The notes under the pieces: model-generated
The model's database searches: none
What the model was told of the DNA's origin: nothing
The model's input: the letters and a program-made list of their open reading frames with translations, nothing else
In this document: positions 1 to 12,551 of the stretch, in pieces
Position numbering within the stretch: position 1 is the first letter of the stretch
Layout: every line of letters begins with the position of its first letter
Made by a program: the position numbers and the translations under genes
Origin: Calendula officinalis
Taxonomy: Eukaryota; Streptophyta; Magnoliopsida; Asterales; Asteraceae
Reading direction: 5' to 3'
NCBI GenBank assembly: GCA_963853835.1
Contig: OY970820.1
Location: 29,350,873-29,414,872 of the forward strand
Length of the DNA stretch: 64,000 nt

Positions 1-578
1 CTCTCCCCAGCTGCACATTATTATTTTTATTTATATCCTCCATTTTACCATTGGGTTTCACATTGTCTTTTCTTCTATATACCACCTCAGTAAACTTTTA
101 CTTATTTACTAAGGCTTCTTTCACCTCTTTTTCCTTCCTTTCCTCCAAAATTTCCTCATCTGTCTTATCCCTTATCTTACACTTTCTATACTCATGCCCA
201 AACACCTTGCAGTGTGAGCAAATTTCAGGTTTCCAGGTAAAATCAACCTTCACAGTTTTACCTCCTCTTAGCCCGTTCTCTTTATCTTTATACTGCAACT
301 CCACTCTCTCTTTATAACCAGTATCAGCATCAACTTCTAAGAGCACTCTTGCGTACTCCATTCTTCCAGCTCCACTGTGGCAGATTTTAGCAGTCATTGA
401 GTCCATTATTACTGGTTTACCCACACAACTAGCAATTGCACTTAGACCATCCACACTCCATGCTTCCAGAGGCACATTACTCAATTTGAACCATAATGGC
501 ACTTTTTTAGGTTCCACTTTTTCCATACCAACATCTGGAGACCAATTTTTGCACAATCAATGGTTAACTATTAACCAT
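1..578 (-). pseudogene. DUF4283 / CCHC zinc-knuckle gene (LINE ORF1-like), downstream part, cut by an LTR element
   Basis: Read on the minus strand, 556 to 98 is open for 152 codons. It shows the C-terminal half of a DUF4283 domain (LWFKLSNVPLEAWS), then VDFTWKPEIC and a zinc knuckle with C-x2-C-x4-H-x4-C spacing (CSHCKVFGHEYRKC), then an acidic/basic tail. This is the architecture of plant L1-type LINE ORF1 proteins and their domesticated relatives, which bind nucleic acid. The domain start is missing here and lies at 12,552-12,964 beyond the inserted LTR element. The GPWMV motif is split exactly at the accat target duplication (574-578). Between 578 and 556 the frame is broken by a stop and a one-base shift. 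The gene may run off the left edge. Whether it was a LINE ORF1 or a host gene cannot be told, because no reverse transcriptase is seen next to it. Confidence 0.8.
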
Positions 579-811
579 TGTAGACTTGTTTTCAATGATT
601 AAACTATGGATTAAGCATGAACAATAAAGAATTAGAAGATTAGATGGTGAAGAAAACTAAGAACACTTTGCAATTAGATAGGGAGGTTACAATTTTAGGC
701 AAAGGTAGTGGATAATTAGGTTACCACTTCCTATATATATACCTAGCCTAAGTTTAGACTAAATACAAAAATGATCCCTAGACTATTGGTTGCAACATTT
801 GAGACCCAACA
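579..811 (-). repeat. 3' LTR of the 12-kb element, 233 bp
   Basis: Matches 12,321-12,551 over its whole length. On the minus strand it starts TGTTGGGTCTC and ends AAGTCTACA. The internal side (826-812, minus) reads as a purine-rich tract, AAAAGGGGAGAT, which serves as the polypurine tract for plus-strand priming. This sets the element orientation as minus. Confidence 0.9.
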
Positions 812-1590
812 ATCTCCCCTTTTGTAACAATAGTCTGGGAGGTGTATCTTCGAAGTCTTCATCTTGAGCCAAAGTTGCACCTGGTAGATATGTCGTTGAA
901 TAATGTTGTATCAGGAACAATTTGAGCTTTCTTTGGATGTGAAAATGAATACTTCTTGTAGCTTTTCAACCAACAAGATGTATTTTGAAGACTTTTGATT
1001 GAAGATACATATTGATCGACTAAAAGTAAGACCCATAATGATAGAGAGATTAACAGCGGAAGTCTTTTCTTGAAGTTTGTGGCTTTATGTCGATCAATGA
1101 TTCTTGATAATTGTTGTTAGGGTAAAATGTTGATAACGGTTACGCTCCCCCTCAAACAAACAACTATTTCTTCACGGGAGTTGGATTGAACATTCTGATG
1201 TTTACTCCCCGGTGAACGAATTACCAAATTCAACTATGGAAGTTGTTTGATACCTTCGTTAGATCTTTGGTTTCTTGTTTACTCCCCTTAACTGGTGCAT
1301 ATATCTTATTAATGTGGAGTAAACTGGGCTAATGTATCGATAATCTCCATAATATTGTAAGAAACTCCTAAGTTTGTTCCCGCAGATTGAGCTTTAGAAG
1401 AATTTTTCTCTGAAAGTATACATTCTTTATAGAGAAGAATTTATGTAATGTATCTTTTCCCACTCATGATGAATAAGATTTATCTAACTCATCATGTAAA
1501 ATGTGAAGTTCTGCGAGTTGAAATTAGGAAGAATCTTCGCTTTAAGGAAACAAATAAGTTGAGTATGACGATGCCCCTTTGATGAAAATA
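812..1590 (-). other. Non-coding 3' region of the LTR element
   Basis: No open frame of note. A block at about 1,023-1,110 (including GCGGAAGTCTTTTCTTGAAG) recurs in diverged form at about 4,918-5,000, on the other side of the solo LTR. The 3' region of the element is therefore internally duplicated. Several short ctcccc blocks lie between 1,140 and 1,290. Confidence 0.6.
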
Positions 1591-4500
1591 TGTAACACCG
1601 CAAAATTTTGAAAGCGTTTTTTTTAAAAGGTGTGCGGAAGCATATAGATAATATATAGTTTAGGTTTAGGTTTACAAACCAAACGTCCCAAAATAAACTC
1701 CAAATAATAATAATAATATTTAACAGTGTTAATAAACGGCATGGCTCATTTTTCAAAACATAACAAACTGAGCTTGGTCAATCATCCCGTCCAAAGCACC
1801 GATCACCTGAAAAGAGTCAACGAGGGAGGGATTAGCACAAAGCTAAGTGAATGAATATAATCTACAAATTCTGTAAAGCACAACAAGCTAGCATAAACAT
1901 CTCTACGATCGAAAAGCCACGTAACCACATAACACTGTTTGTCCGAGAAGATCGGGGTCCTGCCGGAGCCTTAAACCATGGTCGGCCAAAACCACGGTAA
2001 CCGATAGCGTTTCGTATCCAACACCCGGGCAACTCCCTCCCCTTAACCATGCAACAAATACAGGTAAGGTCGGATACCCTATTAGTCGATACCCGATGCC
2101 CAGCGCACTGACTTCTCAAACCTCGGTCACCAAGTCAAACCGAGTTGTTGCTACCAATCAAGCAAAGTCTCTTCACATATGTGCACATAACCTATTTGGC
2201 TCAATACTAGCAAATAGGTACTAAACTAGCAAGCTAGATACAAAATTCACATCGAAAAAATCATTGCAACCGAGTTCCCATCGCGAACTCGGAGTTTGCG
2301 TCGCTAACTCGTGTTCGCGTTCGGGAACTCAGCGCGAAGTGTTCACGATCAACTCCATAATTCCCTGTCTCGAGTTCGCGTTTCGCGAACTCTAGTTCGC
2401 GTCGCGAACTGCTCGAAGCTGGTACATTTCCTGTAATTTTACCAAGTATGCATATACCGAACCAATTGTAACCAAACACAAGTTGGAGGTTAAATCCACT
2501 CACCGAAACCTTCCACTTGCCAAACCCAGAGGTCTAATGTTTCTGAGTCCCGATCCCGATTCCTGTACACCAAAGGAATACCGAATTAGTGTATAATTCC
2601 ACCAAATTATAAATAATGTTAAATATACATTTAACACTAACATTTGCACTAACTAGATAACCAAACACTTAAATCATCATATGAACATGTCATGACCGTT
2701 TACACTTACATAACAAGTCAACTAGTCATTTGCAAGTCTTACATTCAAACGGGTCAAACCGGATTATTAAACAATAATACATCCTACAACTGATATCATG
2801 TCATCAACTTACAATTTACCAAATGTTACCAATAACATTTCTAATCACATAAACCTAACAAAATACTTACACTTTCACAATCCAAGTTATTTTAAGTCAT
2901 TTTACCACTAAATGGCCCAAACGGGTCAAAAGCCCGAACATGACTATAACACTTCCAATTTCCATCAATTAGCACAAATTCTCTATAACTAACAAGTCAT
3001 AATCACGTTACAATTCATCAAGTTCCGAGTCACCAACAATCCATGTATTTTACTTCCAAATTACTAGTTAACCATTTTAGATATAAAACTACCATTTGCA
3101 CCAAATGACACCATAACTTGTCAAACACCACAAATAACTTTTCTAACATGTTATCTTAACATAACTAACAATACAAGTCATAAAACATACAAATGACATA
3201 TTACATCAAATAGTCACTTAAACCCAATAACTAGTTCATATTTTGACATAAACCACCCAAAACTATAAAACTAGTAATTTTTTATCAAATCTCACCAAAC
3301 TTGGCATAAACCATATCTAATATATCAAACATCTTATTTGACATAAACAAGCATCAAAACCCATAAAGCATACAATTGGCGCATTTCTACCAACCAGTCA
3401 TTTAACACATTAACTAGTTTACAATTTAGACTCAAGATCCATACAACTTTTTAATTAACAATTTCATCCAACAAATCATAATTAAACAACCATATAATCA
3501 CCACTTTAGCAAGTCATAACTAGTAACCATTTCAACAAGATTAACACCCTTCTAAACTAATATTTTAGTTTATAATAAATTCATGTTTTGTAATAACTTT
3601 CTATTTATTTATCTATTTATTTCTATGCCTTTATTTAGAAAACCTCCACCTTTTTGTACAACTTACTTGTACAACTTAATTTGCTAAAACTATTAGATTA
3701 TGAAATATAATTGTGTCATGCATAAGTTAGTAGGACAACCTTCTAAAACTCTTGTATAATGGTTATCCCATCTACACAAAAGTCCAAATCACACCTTCTA
3801 ACACTCACACACACACACACAAACACATCCACGCACACTGTACACACACACACATAAACATCCATTTGCTAAAATGCTTAAACTCATGCAAATAAGCTAC
3901 ACTCACAACCCATATACCCACACACACAACACACACACTCACGCACACACACAACACACCACGGACACACACACACACACCCACATTTGTACATTTTGGT
4001 AAATACTTGTACCTTGTGCTAAAATACTTATACAACCACATTATATACTATTTATAGCAACATTTAGCAAGATCTATCAACCATACAAAAACCATAGTCC
4101 ATCATATTGTCAAGAACTTCAAAGGTAATAACAAGGAACAAGAACTTACCCCAAGAGTTGTTACAAAATCGTGATCTAGGCCAAAGGAGAGAAGAGTCAA
4201 GCAAGAATTCTCCAAAATGATCAAGAACAAGAAAGATGGTGATGGTTTTTCTAGAGAGGGAAAAAGAGATAAGGTGGAGAGAGGGAGATATATGACAAAA
4301 TGAGAAGGAAGGGCCTCCCTTGGCTGCCGATCAATACTCCAAGGGACCCCACTTTGATTTTTTTTTTGATTTATTAAGCAATACAATATAAAAAGTCCCT
4401 TTCGTAGTTAATTTAATTAAAATAGCAAACGGACTCTAATTTTAAAAACGAAAGCATTTCTGGAAACGAAATCCGACAAGGAATCTAAAGATATAAAAAT

Positions 4501-4684
4501 CACATTTTCATTTAAACATTTCAGAAGACGGATATTTAAATCCCTTGATTAAAATATCACAAAAGAACAAAAAGTCAAACAATTCATTTAACACTTAATC
4601 AATTTATTCCACATATGGTCAAATATATATTTATCAAATATCAATATATACCTAAAACAACTAGGCCAGTTTTAGGATGTTACA
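1591..4684 (-). mobile_element. Solo LTR, 3.1 kb, minus orientation (TGTAAC...GTTACA family)
   Basis: Starts tgtaacaccgc and ends ggatgttaca, with flanks aaata/aaatg (a 5-bp duplication with one mismatch). No internal retrotransposon sequence follows either end, so it is a solo LTR left by recombination between two LTRs. The same family appears inverted at 9,003-11,155: the block around 1,980-2,110 is the reverse complement of the block at 10,640-10,790, and both termini match. It contains a GC-rich palindromic cluster of ttcgcg/cgcgaa (2,274-2,420), an (AC)n-rich stretch (about 3,803-3,985) and otherwise AT-rich sequence. The small open frames inside (for example 1,862-2,119 and 3,805-4,041) look like chance or low-complexity frames. 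Confidence 0.85.
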
Positions 4685-7358
4685 AAATGTGTTGAATAAT
4701 GATTATAAATTTTTTGTAATAATCAATATATAACACATTTTATCATTGAAACCATTGAAGTCTTCTTCGTTTGTAAAGCTGGAACTGAGTGATTAACCGT
4801 TGTGCAGTTATGTTGACAAATCAGCTTTAACTTTTGATGATCGGTGATAACCATACTTTTAATTGGCTTTTTAACCAATAGAAAGTATCCCAGAAGACTT
4901 CAAGCAAATCAACGAAATGTAGACCCATAGATAGAGCAGTCGGCAGCGGAAGTCTTTTTCTTGAAGTTGTGGCTTTGTCGATTTGTTGATGATCCTCGGT
5001 TCCTGATATTTGTTGCAGTAGAAGCAGTGCGGTGTATTGATTTGATATGGATTTTTATGACCGTTGTTGATAATATTGGAGTACGGTCATAGAATCTCTT
5101 ATCTGATATATTGACTGTTGTTGATGAGAATGGAGTACAGTCATCAGATCCTCTATCTGACATAGTGACTGTTATTGATAAGAATGGAGTACAGTCGTCA
5201 GATCTTCGCACAAGCAAGTATCAGGGTAACCCAGGATTACATAGATTGCTTGTTAGCACGACAGTTACATGAACTGTGTGACCTACGTTCAGTGTTGGCT
5301 TTGATGTTAGCACTGGTAGGATTTCCATTCAATCATCGTGGAATACCAATATTTTTTGGTATCACTATAAATGTTCCAGCAATATCACAAGGATATGCTT
5401 GGTGGAATGCATGTGTCCTAGAGAAATTTAATTCGGTTCTAGACTCTATTTGTGGACAAACGAAGGCGAGGACTGAAAAGAATTGTCCTCTTTTTCAATA
5501 TTAACAATCTCCAAGTGAGATGTCGATAGCATATGAGCTGATCTCCGTGAAAAATGAAACAAGGACGTTTTAAGAAGTACTTGAGTAGCTGGGGGGGGGG
5601 GGGGGGTTGTTCATTGCATCATTGGGTCCATGATGTCTTTTTCAATATCAAAGAGCAACATATGCAATCTGATAGACACATGGCTACCCGGATTTTAATC
5701 GGTTTGGTAAGGGTTTTTTGTTTTCTTTAACCCTGTAACACCCTCCTCACTCAAGCTTACTTTTTCAATTTTCAACTACACCCTCGTTTCATTTTACCAT
5801 GTGTTTAGCTGATTTGCACCCCATGCTTCATTCCCCCCTCTCAAATTTTATCTCAGCGCACCCCAATCAAGATCCCGTGATACTTGATTCTGCTCACCTA
5901 GACCTAGGGACCCTCAAAGTATGTCCTATATTGTAGGTGGCTCCTGGGGAAGATCATTCCGGTTATAGCAGATCATATGAGTTATTTGAGAGTGAACTAT
6001 AACGCTCATGTGCAATTGATCAGCATTTACTATGGTACGTTGTAAGAATGATTCACATGGATTTTTCATCGGAATTCTTTATGTGATTCCGGCATAAGTT
6101 GTTGCCTTTTTGATTGAAAATTTTAGGCACATCAACTTGAACAGTTTAGGTCATACCGGGATCACATAGAGTGACCGTTGGCACACCATTTGATTCAATA
6201 GTCGTTTGCACAACAGTCGATTCAATTGTGTGACCTGCATTTACCATTGGCGTAATTTTAGCTCTAGCAGGATTTCCACTCAATCTTCCTGAAGCACCAG
6301 ATTGTGATGTCACTATGAGTGTTCCGATGAATTCACAGAGATTCATTTTAATAGTGTATGTGTCCTATATTGGAAATATTTGACGGTGAGATCTAGACGC
6401 ACTGTGCATTAAAATGAGACGTAACCCGGGGCAAGAGGTTAATGATTTCAATACCAACATACTCCGAATGAGTAGTCGATAGATTATGTGCTACGTCCCC
6501 TGATGAATTGAAACAAATTCCTATTGAGAGGAATCTGAGTGGTTGGTGGTGGAGTGCAGATGCTTTACTGGGCCAATAAAGTCTAGTGAAACATTCAACG
6601 TATGAATGATTACCTATTTGTATGGTTGCCCGGTTTGTTAACGGTTTGGATGCACTCAAAGGTGTGTTTTCTTAATTTTATCATGTTTTCACATCACCTT
6701 GCACTCACCTATTACTATACCCTAGACCTATACCCTCGCATTTACCAGCGGTTGATAAATATTACCCTGGGAAGGTAGAGCAGGTTTTGGTAAAACCATG
6801 GGAAGGTAAGTCTTTTTGAAGTAGTAGGTAACGAGAATTAAAAGAATTTGTAATAAACAGATGCTATCTTTACTAGGGAACTAGTAAAGAGATCGTTTAC
6901 GGATATTACAACGACTTAAAATTAACGTTACAAACATAAAACTTTTTGATTTGGGCATTTTGTTTTGTTTTTCTATATTTTCTCCACCTAGAAATAATAA
7001 TTCTCCCCCTAGAATTAATATTTCTCCCCCTCGACAAAACAAAGGTATGAAAAAGTTTAGAGGTTTGAGGATGTACCTTAAACATTGTCGGAGGGTTGAA
7101 GGAGAGTTTTTGTGGTGAAGATTGATTGAGCTTCGTGCTTTCTTTTGATGATCGGGTTCTGAATCTGTTTTGATCAGAAGCCAATCTTTCGTTGAGGACT
7201 GGGTTTCAAGCTGAGGTACTTGAAAGCCATTTCTTTAAAGCTCGGGTCATACACTGAAGTGTGTATAAACCATTTCTGTTGAGGCTCGAGTTTTTCACTG
7301 AAGTGTGTATGAGTCATTTTTCATGCAAAGCAAAGCATACAACTTTTGGTACCCATAT
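4685..7358 (-). other. Non-coding 3' half of the LTR element with internal duplications and a G16 run
   Basis: No protein domain is recognisable on either strand. About 5,160-5,790 and 6,100-6,740 are diverged direct copies offset by about 945 bp: compare gtgtgacctacgttcag near 5,276 with gtgtgacctgcatttacc near 6,228, and the cccgg...cggtttgg blocks near 5,690 and 6,630. A shorter repeat of about 60 bp (gttgttgat...ggagtac) occurs three times at 5,060-5,200. A run of 16 G lies at 5,591-5,606. The small frames at 4,909-5,217, 5,175-5,504 and 6,393-6,659 fall on these repeats and are not credible genes. Confidence 0.6.
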
Positions 7359-8485
7359 TTATTTGGGTCCGATGGTCTTAGTGTTAGAATGAAACCATCG
7401 ATAAGTTGTATTGATTTGATGAAAAGATTTGGAATTCCAAGAAAGGTTGAAACTCGATGTTTCACATTCAAATAATTTCTGGGGAATTATTTGAGATTTT
7501 GGAGTTTTCAGAATCCATTTTTCTTTTAAACTTGAGGGTGTTTTGAAAACAACAACATGATTTGTTGTGGGCACTGATTTAAAAATTATTTTAGGTGCCA
7601 ATGAAAGTATATCATTTCTTGTATACCTCAAAATGTTTGTTTTAGAAATTGAATTATTTTTAATTTTATAATATTTCAAAACATTTTTGGATTTAAAAGT
7701 ACAAGGTTCCGAAGATTGTGGTTTCACAAACAACTTACTCTTTTGAAGAGAATAAGTTGTGAATTGTGAGACCTTTTTAGTAAAAGATTTTGAAGATTCG
7801 CCGGTGTAAATCTTAATCGGAACTTGTAACGCACGTTTTCCTTTGTCAATGATTTTAGATTTAAAACCTTCTTCTAGATTGATTTTCAAACCTTCGTTTT
7901 TAGTTTGAGACAAAGAAAGATCTGTTTCAAAAGATGTAATTTTATCAAGCAATTTTGTTTTATCAATATTAAAAATATTGATTTGTTTTTGTAATCTGAT
8001 CCAAAATTACATTCAAGATGTTTAATTTTATCATTTAAAACCTGATTTTCCGCACAAACAGAATCATATTTTTTGATGTTCAAACTATTCAACTGGTTGG
8101 AGTCATGAAGTTGTTTTGTTAGTTCAGCAATCTGAATTTTAAATTTTTCAGAATCTGTTTCAAAAGTTGTAATTTTTTATTTTAAATTTGCATTTTCGGA
8201 TTCAAGTGCTTGAACTTTATCAATTAAAATAACAAATTTGCAATTAATTTTCTCACTTTTCTCCAATTTTTCTTTGAACTCATTACTTAATCGCAAATTT
8301 TTAACTTTATCATGAAATGATTTCTCAAATAAAATATAATTCTGCGTACTAGTAATTTCCCACATCGTAGCTGATTCTTTTAATTCAGAAATTACCTTAT
8401 GAAGTGATTTAATTAAATTTTCATCCATTTTAGCTCTTTTGATTTCAAAATGTGAAATTTTCAAATAAAATGATGATATTATCAA
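7359..8485 (-). pseudogene. Broken gag-like coding region of the LTR element
   Basis: Three overlapping minus-strand frames (8,485-8,177, 8,092-7,886 and 7,952-7,359) read as one decayed protein. The first has a charged, probably coiled-coil segment starting MDENLIKSLHK. The last is basic, and just beyond its stop codon the frame continues into a WVPK motif. This resembles the long gag extension that precedes the zinc finger and protease in some Copia polyproteins of composite plants, but the protease itself does not follow. Frameshifts and stops separate the pieces. The assignment to Copia rests on this weak resemblance and on the element structure, and the family is uncertain. Confidence 0.5.
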
Positions 8486-9002
8486 CGTGTTAAATTCAAT
8501 GAACTCAAATTAACACCTACTAGCTAATTTTCAAATTATACTTTAGTGACAGAATGTATTGGAGACAATTTAAACAATAAAAAATGTCACAAAAATGATG
8601 GTTAAATGAATTTGTCCGTTGATGTTTGTATAATTTCGTGTATTGATTTCGATTTGCTTTTTAATGGAGGATCACTGGGATGATTTGCAAAAGGAGTTAC
8701 GGATGAGCATGCAACACGAGTCGCCGGAGCCTTTTAAACAAAATTGACAATTATATGTCAACTTCTATTGTTGGTTTAATGAACTTGATACTACAAATAT
8801 TAGATTTGACTAGGATTATGAAGAAATTGCTTTGATTATATTAAACAGTAAGTTTATCATAAAACTCCATTTGATTATATTCAACAATGTGACAAATTAC
8901 TTTAACAACTTTGATTATCGGAAGAAGATATGGTCGTCGGTGAAGAATGGTTATGGTGTTGATCGAAGTTGTCACCGGAAATCGGAAATCGCCGGAGATT
9001 AT
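8486..9002 (-). other. Internal region of the LTR element, no gene seen
   Basis: AT-rich sequence upstream of the gag-like remnant. The last 90 bases (ccgga/cgccgg motifs) are contiguous in composition with 11,156-11,400 beyond the inserted solo LTR. The 64-codon plus-strand frame at 8,832-9,026 crosses into the solo LTR and is chance. Confidence 0.5.
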
Positions 9003-11155
9003 TGTAACATCTCAAATCCGGCCTAGTAGTTTATTGACCTTAAGGTATCTTATTAAATGATTATCTGATTAAATGCTTAGTTAATTTAATTAGCCTGCTG
9101 TCTATTGCGGTATTTTAACCAAGGGGTTAAAATACCCGACTTGTGATATATTTGGAATAAAAACGTGATTTCTATATCTTTGGATTCCTTGTTAAATATC
9201 GTTTCCGGAAATACTTTCGTTTTTAAAATTGGAGTCCGTTTTCTATTTTAAATAAATTAATTACGAAAGGGACTTTCAGACATATACTGTTAATTGATAA
9301 AAAAAAAGCCACAAAAAGGGCCCCACCTTGTGGGCTTGGCCAGTCAAGAGAGAGGGAGGGAGAAACCCTCCTTTTCTTCCTTGTTTCATTTGTTCAAACA
9401 TTATCCACTATTTCATTGCCATTTCTCTCTAAAAACTCCATACTTGTTCTTGAGCTTGATCTTGTGGTTTCTTGGTGCTAGAGTCCGAAATTCTTGCATA
9501 AGTTGTGTAGAAGAAGTCTAGAAGTAAGTTTCATCCTTTCTCTTGCTTGTTCTTGGTGTTCTTGAACTAGGGCTTGAACTAGAGTTCTTGTAGCTTGATG
9601 ATTTGTTGGTGAACCTTGGTATGGATGTTGTAGTTTATGTTTATGCAAGCTTTTGCACCATTTGTATGGTAGTTTGTTGAAGAAATACAGAATTTGGTGA
9701 AAATCACCTTCAACCTCCATTAATGGTGGAAGTTGAAGGTGGGTTTTGACAAATCTTGGATTTCTTGATGTTTGAATGGATGAAATTGCTTATTAGGTTG
9801 TGAAATCATGATTGGTAAGTTATGGATGGTGAAAACCTAGTATAAATGATTGTGTGAATTGATCTAATTGGTGTTTGGGTCAAAATGGTTAACTAGAGAT
9901 TGTGCAATTATGATACTTGTAATGTGATAGTTATATACTCAATAGAATTGCTAGTTTATGGTGATTTGCTAGTCTAGAAGTTGTGTGCTAGTTGATGGAA
10001 TTGTAGAAGTAAATTAGTCACGTTCGGGTTTTTTTTGGCCCGTTTGGATGAATTAATGATAGAACGATTTATATGGTTATAAATGACTAATTGGTGAATT
10101 GTATTATTATACAAGTTGGTGTTGTCATAAAATATGTATTTTATGAGCCTTAGGTTGCGGTTTGTTAAAATTATCAATTTTGACATTTCGGTGGATTGAT
10201 CACTAACTCGGTATACTTGTTGACAGGAACCGGGAAGGATACTCAGTGATATTAGCTCACTGAGTTAAGGAACGGAAGTTGAAAGGTGAGTGGATTCAAC
10301 CCACAACTCGGGTTTTGGTTTATTTGGTTTGGTATTGGTTTTTAGTGAAAAATCACAGGTTTTACCAGACAAGGGGAGTTCACGGCCTGAACTTCTCTTC
10401 ACGATCGCGAAGTCGGTCCAGCTAAGTTGGGGTTTAGACGTGAAGTAGTTCACGACTGGAGTTCCCGACGCGAACTTTAGTTCGCGATCGTGAACTGGAG
10501 TTCGCGATTGGGAACTCTGTTGTGACGTTTTTCGCAGTGTTTTTCGTAGCTAGTAAACTCGTTATGTATGCCTAGTGTTAGGGAATACCATACATGACTA
10601 TGTGCACAATCGGGACGAGGTCAGTGTCGGATGGATAACGGCTGGGCAAAGTGTATCGACTAATAGGGTATCCGACCTTACCTGTATGCGTTACATGGTT
10701 AAGGGGAGGGAGTTGCCCGGGGTGTTGGATACAAACGCTATCGGTTACCGTGGTTTTGGCGGACCATGGTTTAAGGCCCGCAAAGCCGCCGATCCTCTCA
10801 ATTAAGTGATTAACCAACCGGAGATGGTTATAACTTCCGTGTTTATGTGAATAGTGTAGTTAGTAGCGTTAGGAATTCATTCACTTAGCTTTTGTGCTAA
10901 TCCCTCCCTTATCGACACATTTCAGGTTGGATGGCTTGAACGGGTCGGGCTTGGACGGGAAGTTTGACCATGCTTTAAATTGTTGTTTCTGTAATTGAGC
11001 CGTGTTTCGTAATACCGTCTTTTTAACTAACACTTGGTTTGTAATATTATGTGGGACCACGGTTTGTAAACCTAACCTAACTAGATGCTTCCGTAACTTT
11101 AGATTAATACCTAATGACTTTTAAAAAAAAATGGTTTCAAAAATGCGGTGTTACA
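9003..11155 (+). mobile_element. Solo LTR, 2.15 kb, plus orientation, same family as 1,591-4,684
   Basis: Begins tgtaacatctc and ends ggtgttaca, with a perfect 5-bp duplication attat (8,998-9,002 and 11,156-11,160). No primer site, coding region or second LTR is present, so it is a solo LTR. It is about 0.9 kb shorter than the inverted relative at 1,591-4,684 but shares both ends and a conserved block (10,640-10,790). A ttcgcg/cgcgaa palindrome cluster sits at about 10,380-10,525. The open frames at 10,575-10,805 and 10,578-10,817 fall inside the conserved block and look non-coding. Confidence 0.9.
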
Positions 11156-12306
11156 ATTATGTAACCCAGCTGCCGGAAAACTAGGACTCACCGGAGAACA
11201 CGAAGGTGAAGATAGACGGAAATGGGTGACATAGGAAGATTTAGATTGATAGATAATGAAGACGGCGACAAAAAAGATTTGCCGGTGGTGATAGAGTCGC
11301 CGGAGAAGACGGAAGTGGCGGAGATAAAAGATTCTCGCCGGTGATGACGATTAGCGGCGGCGGAGGAGTGACGTTGTTATTTTTCAGCCGGAGAAGATAA
11401 TATTCGACGGATATGGTTGCCAGAGTTGTGATTTCCGGTGGTGACGAAGTCGAAAAGTGGTGCCAGTGGTGGCGGAGTTGTTGCTGATATAGTGGTCGCC
11501 GGTGTCTCTGAGCACCAATCGGAACAGCAGCTTGAATGATGGCGGTGATATGCGGCTGGTGGCGTTGTAAATCGGAGAGTTGAAGATGAAGGAATATGGA
11601 AGTTGATGGTGTTTAAATGAGATGAGAGAGACGATGTAAACTTCTTTTAATATTATAATTGAGACAGCTGTGAAGCACAATTTACTAGACAGCCAATTTT
11701 TAATTTTTTTTTTTTTTTAAATTAAAACGACGTCGTTCTATCTTTTGTGGGCCGAACACTTTTGTGTTCTCCGGCCGAACTCTTTTGGTTTCTAGGGCCG
11801 AACTCTTTTGGGTTCTTGGGCCGAACTCTTTTGGGATGGGTTCTCGGGCCGAACTCTTTTGAATCTGATCTCGATTTTTCAAAAATTCACAAAAATCAAC
11901 ATAACTTGCTCATTTCTTAACCAAATCGAGTGATTCTTTTTGAAAAACGTTCGATTTTCAATTACCTACAATCGTATTCAAACATTTTTTCGAAAACAAG
12001 TTCTGATTTTATCGATTTTAGCTTTAAATCGCCGAAAATATGGTGTTCTTCATGTGTTCTTCATTTTTTACTTTAAAATCGAAATTAAACTTCGTTTTTT
12101 TATGATTTTCAAGTGAAATTTGTTACTGATTTGCTCGAAATCAGTAATAGAACAAAGCTATAATACCAAAAACATGAAACATACCTTTGATTTTGAATTT
12201 GATACCACTTTTGAGCACTTTTTCACCAAAATCTTCAAAAACCCATCAAAATCTTCAAAAAGTTGCTTAATCACAGCTGATTTGGATCGAATCTAATGAG
12301 ACTTTT
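11156..12306 (-). other. 5' internal leader of the LTR element, no convincing gene
   Basis: On the minus strand this lies between the primer site and the gag-like remnant. 11,165-11,560 is rich in cgccgg/ccggag motifs, and 11,880-12,300 is AT-rich. Open frames such as 11,384-11,680 (minus) show no recognisable domain. If gag once started here its N-terminal part is not identifiable. Confidence 0.5.
11749..11862. repeat. Short tandem repeat, gggccgaactctttt units
   Basis: Five spaced copies of ggccgaac(t/a)cttttg, about 23-28 bp apart, inside the leader of the LTR element. They give a repetitive minus-strand peptide that is unlikely to be a gene product. Confidence 0.8.
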
Positions 12307-12320
12307 GCTCCGATACCAAT
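12307..12320 (-). other. Primer binding site (initiator tRNA-Met type)
   Basis: On the minus strand, directly next to the 5' LTR, the sequence reads ATTGGTATCGGAGC. It differs by one base from the usual plant site TGGTATCAGAGC, which is complementary to the 3' end of initiator tRNA-Met. Confidence 0.85.
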
Positions 12321-12551
12321 TGCAGACTTGTTTTTAATGATTAAACTATGGATTAAGCATGAACAATAAAGAATTAGAAGATTAGATGGTGAAGAAAACT
12401 AAGAACACTTTGCAATTAGATAGGGAGGTTACAATTTTAGGCAAAGGTTGTGGATAATTAGGTCACCACTTCCTATATATACCTAGCCTAAGTTTAGACT
12501 AAATACACAAATAATCCTTAGACTATTGGTTACAACATTTGAGACCCAACA
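12321..12551 (-). repeat. 5' LTR of the 12-kb element, 231 bp
   Basis: Partner of 579-811 with 8 substitutions and one 2-bp indel. The terminal dinucleotides are intact and the accat duplication follows at 12,552-12,556. Confidence 0.9.

Larger units (their letters stand above)
579..12551 (-). mobile_element. Non-autonomous Copia-like LTR retrotransposon (LARD-like), hosting two solo LTRs
   Basis: Two matching terminal repeats (579-811 and 12,321-12,551) begin TG and end CA on the element strand and are flanked by the 5-bp duplication accat (574-578 and 12,552-12,556). On the minus strand the order is 5' LTR, tRNA-Met primer site (12,307-12,320), a broken gag-like region (8,485-7,359), long non-coding sequence, a purine tract (826-812) and the 3' LTR. 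No aspartic protease, integrase, reverse transcriptase or RNase H motif is visible, so it must have depended on a relative for movement. I count 8 substitutions and one 2-bp indel between the LTRs (about 3.5 percent). That suggests insertion of the order of one million years ago at commonly assumed plant rates. Two 5-bp-duplicated solo LTRs landed in it later. Without them the element is about 6.7 kb. Confidence 0.85.

Noticed and set aside
1862..2503. Minus-strand frames of 80-85 codons
   Set aside because: They fall inside a solo LTR and its TTCGCG cluster; the homologous LTR at 9,003-11,155 does not conserve them as proteins.
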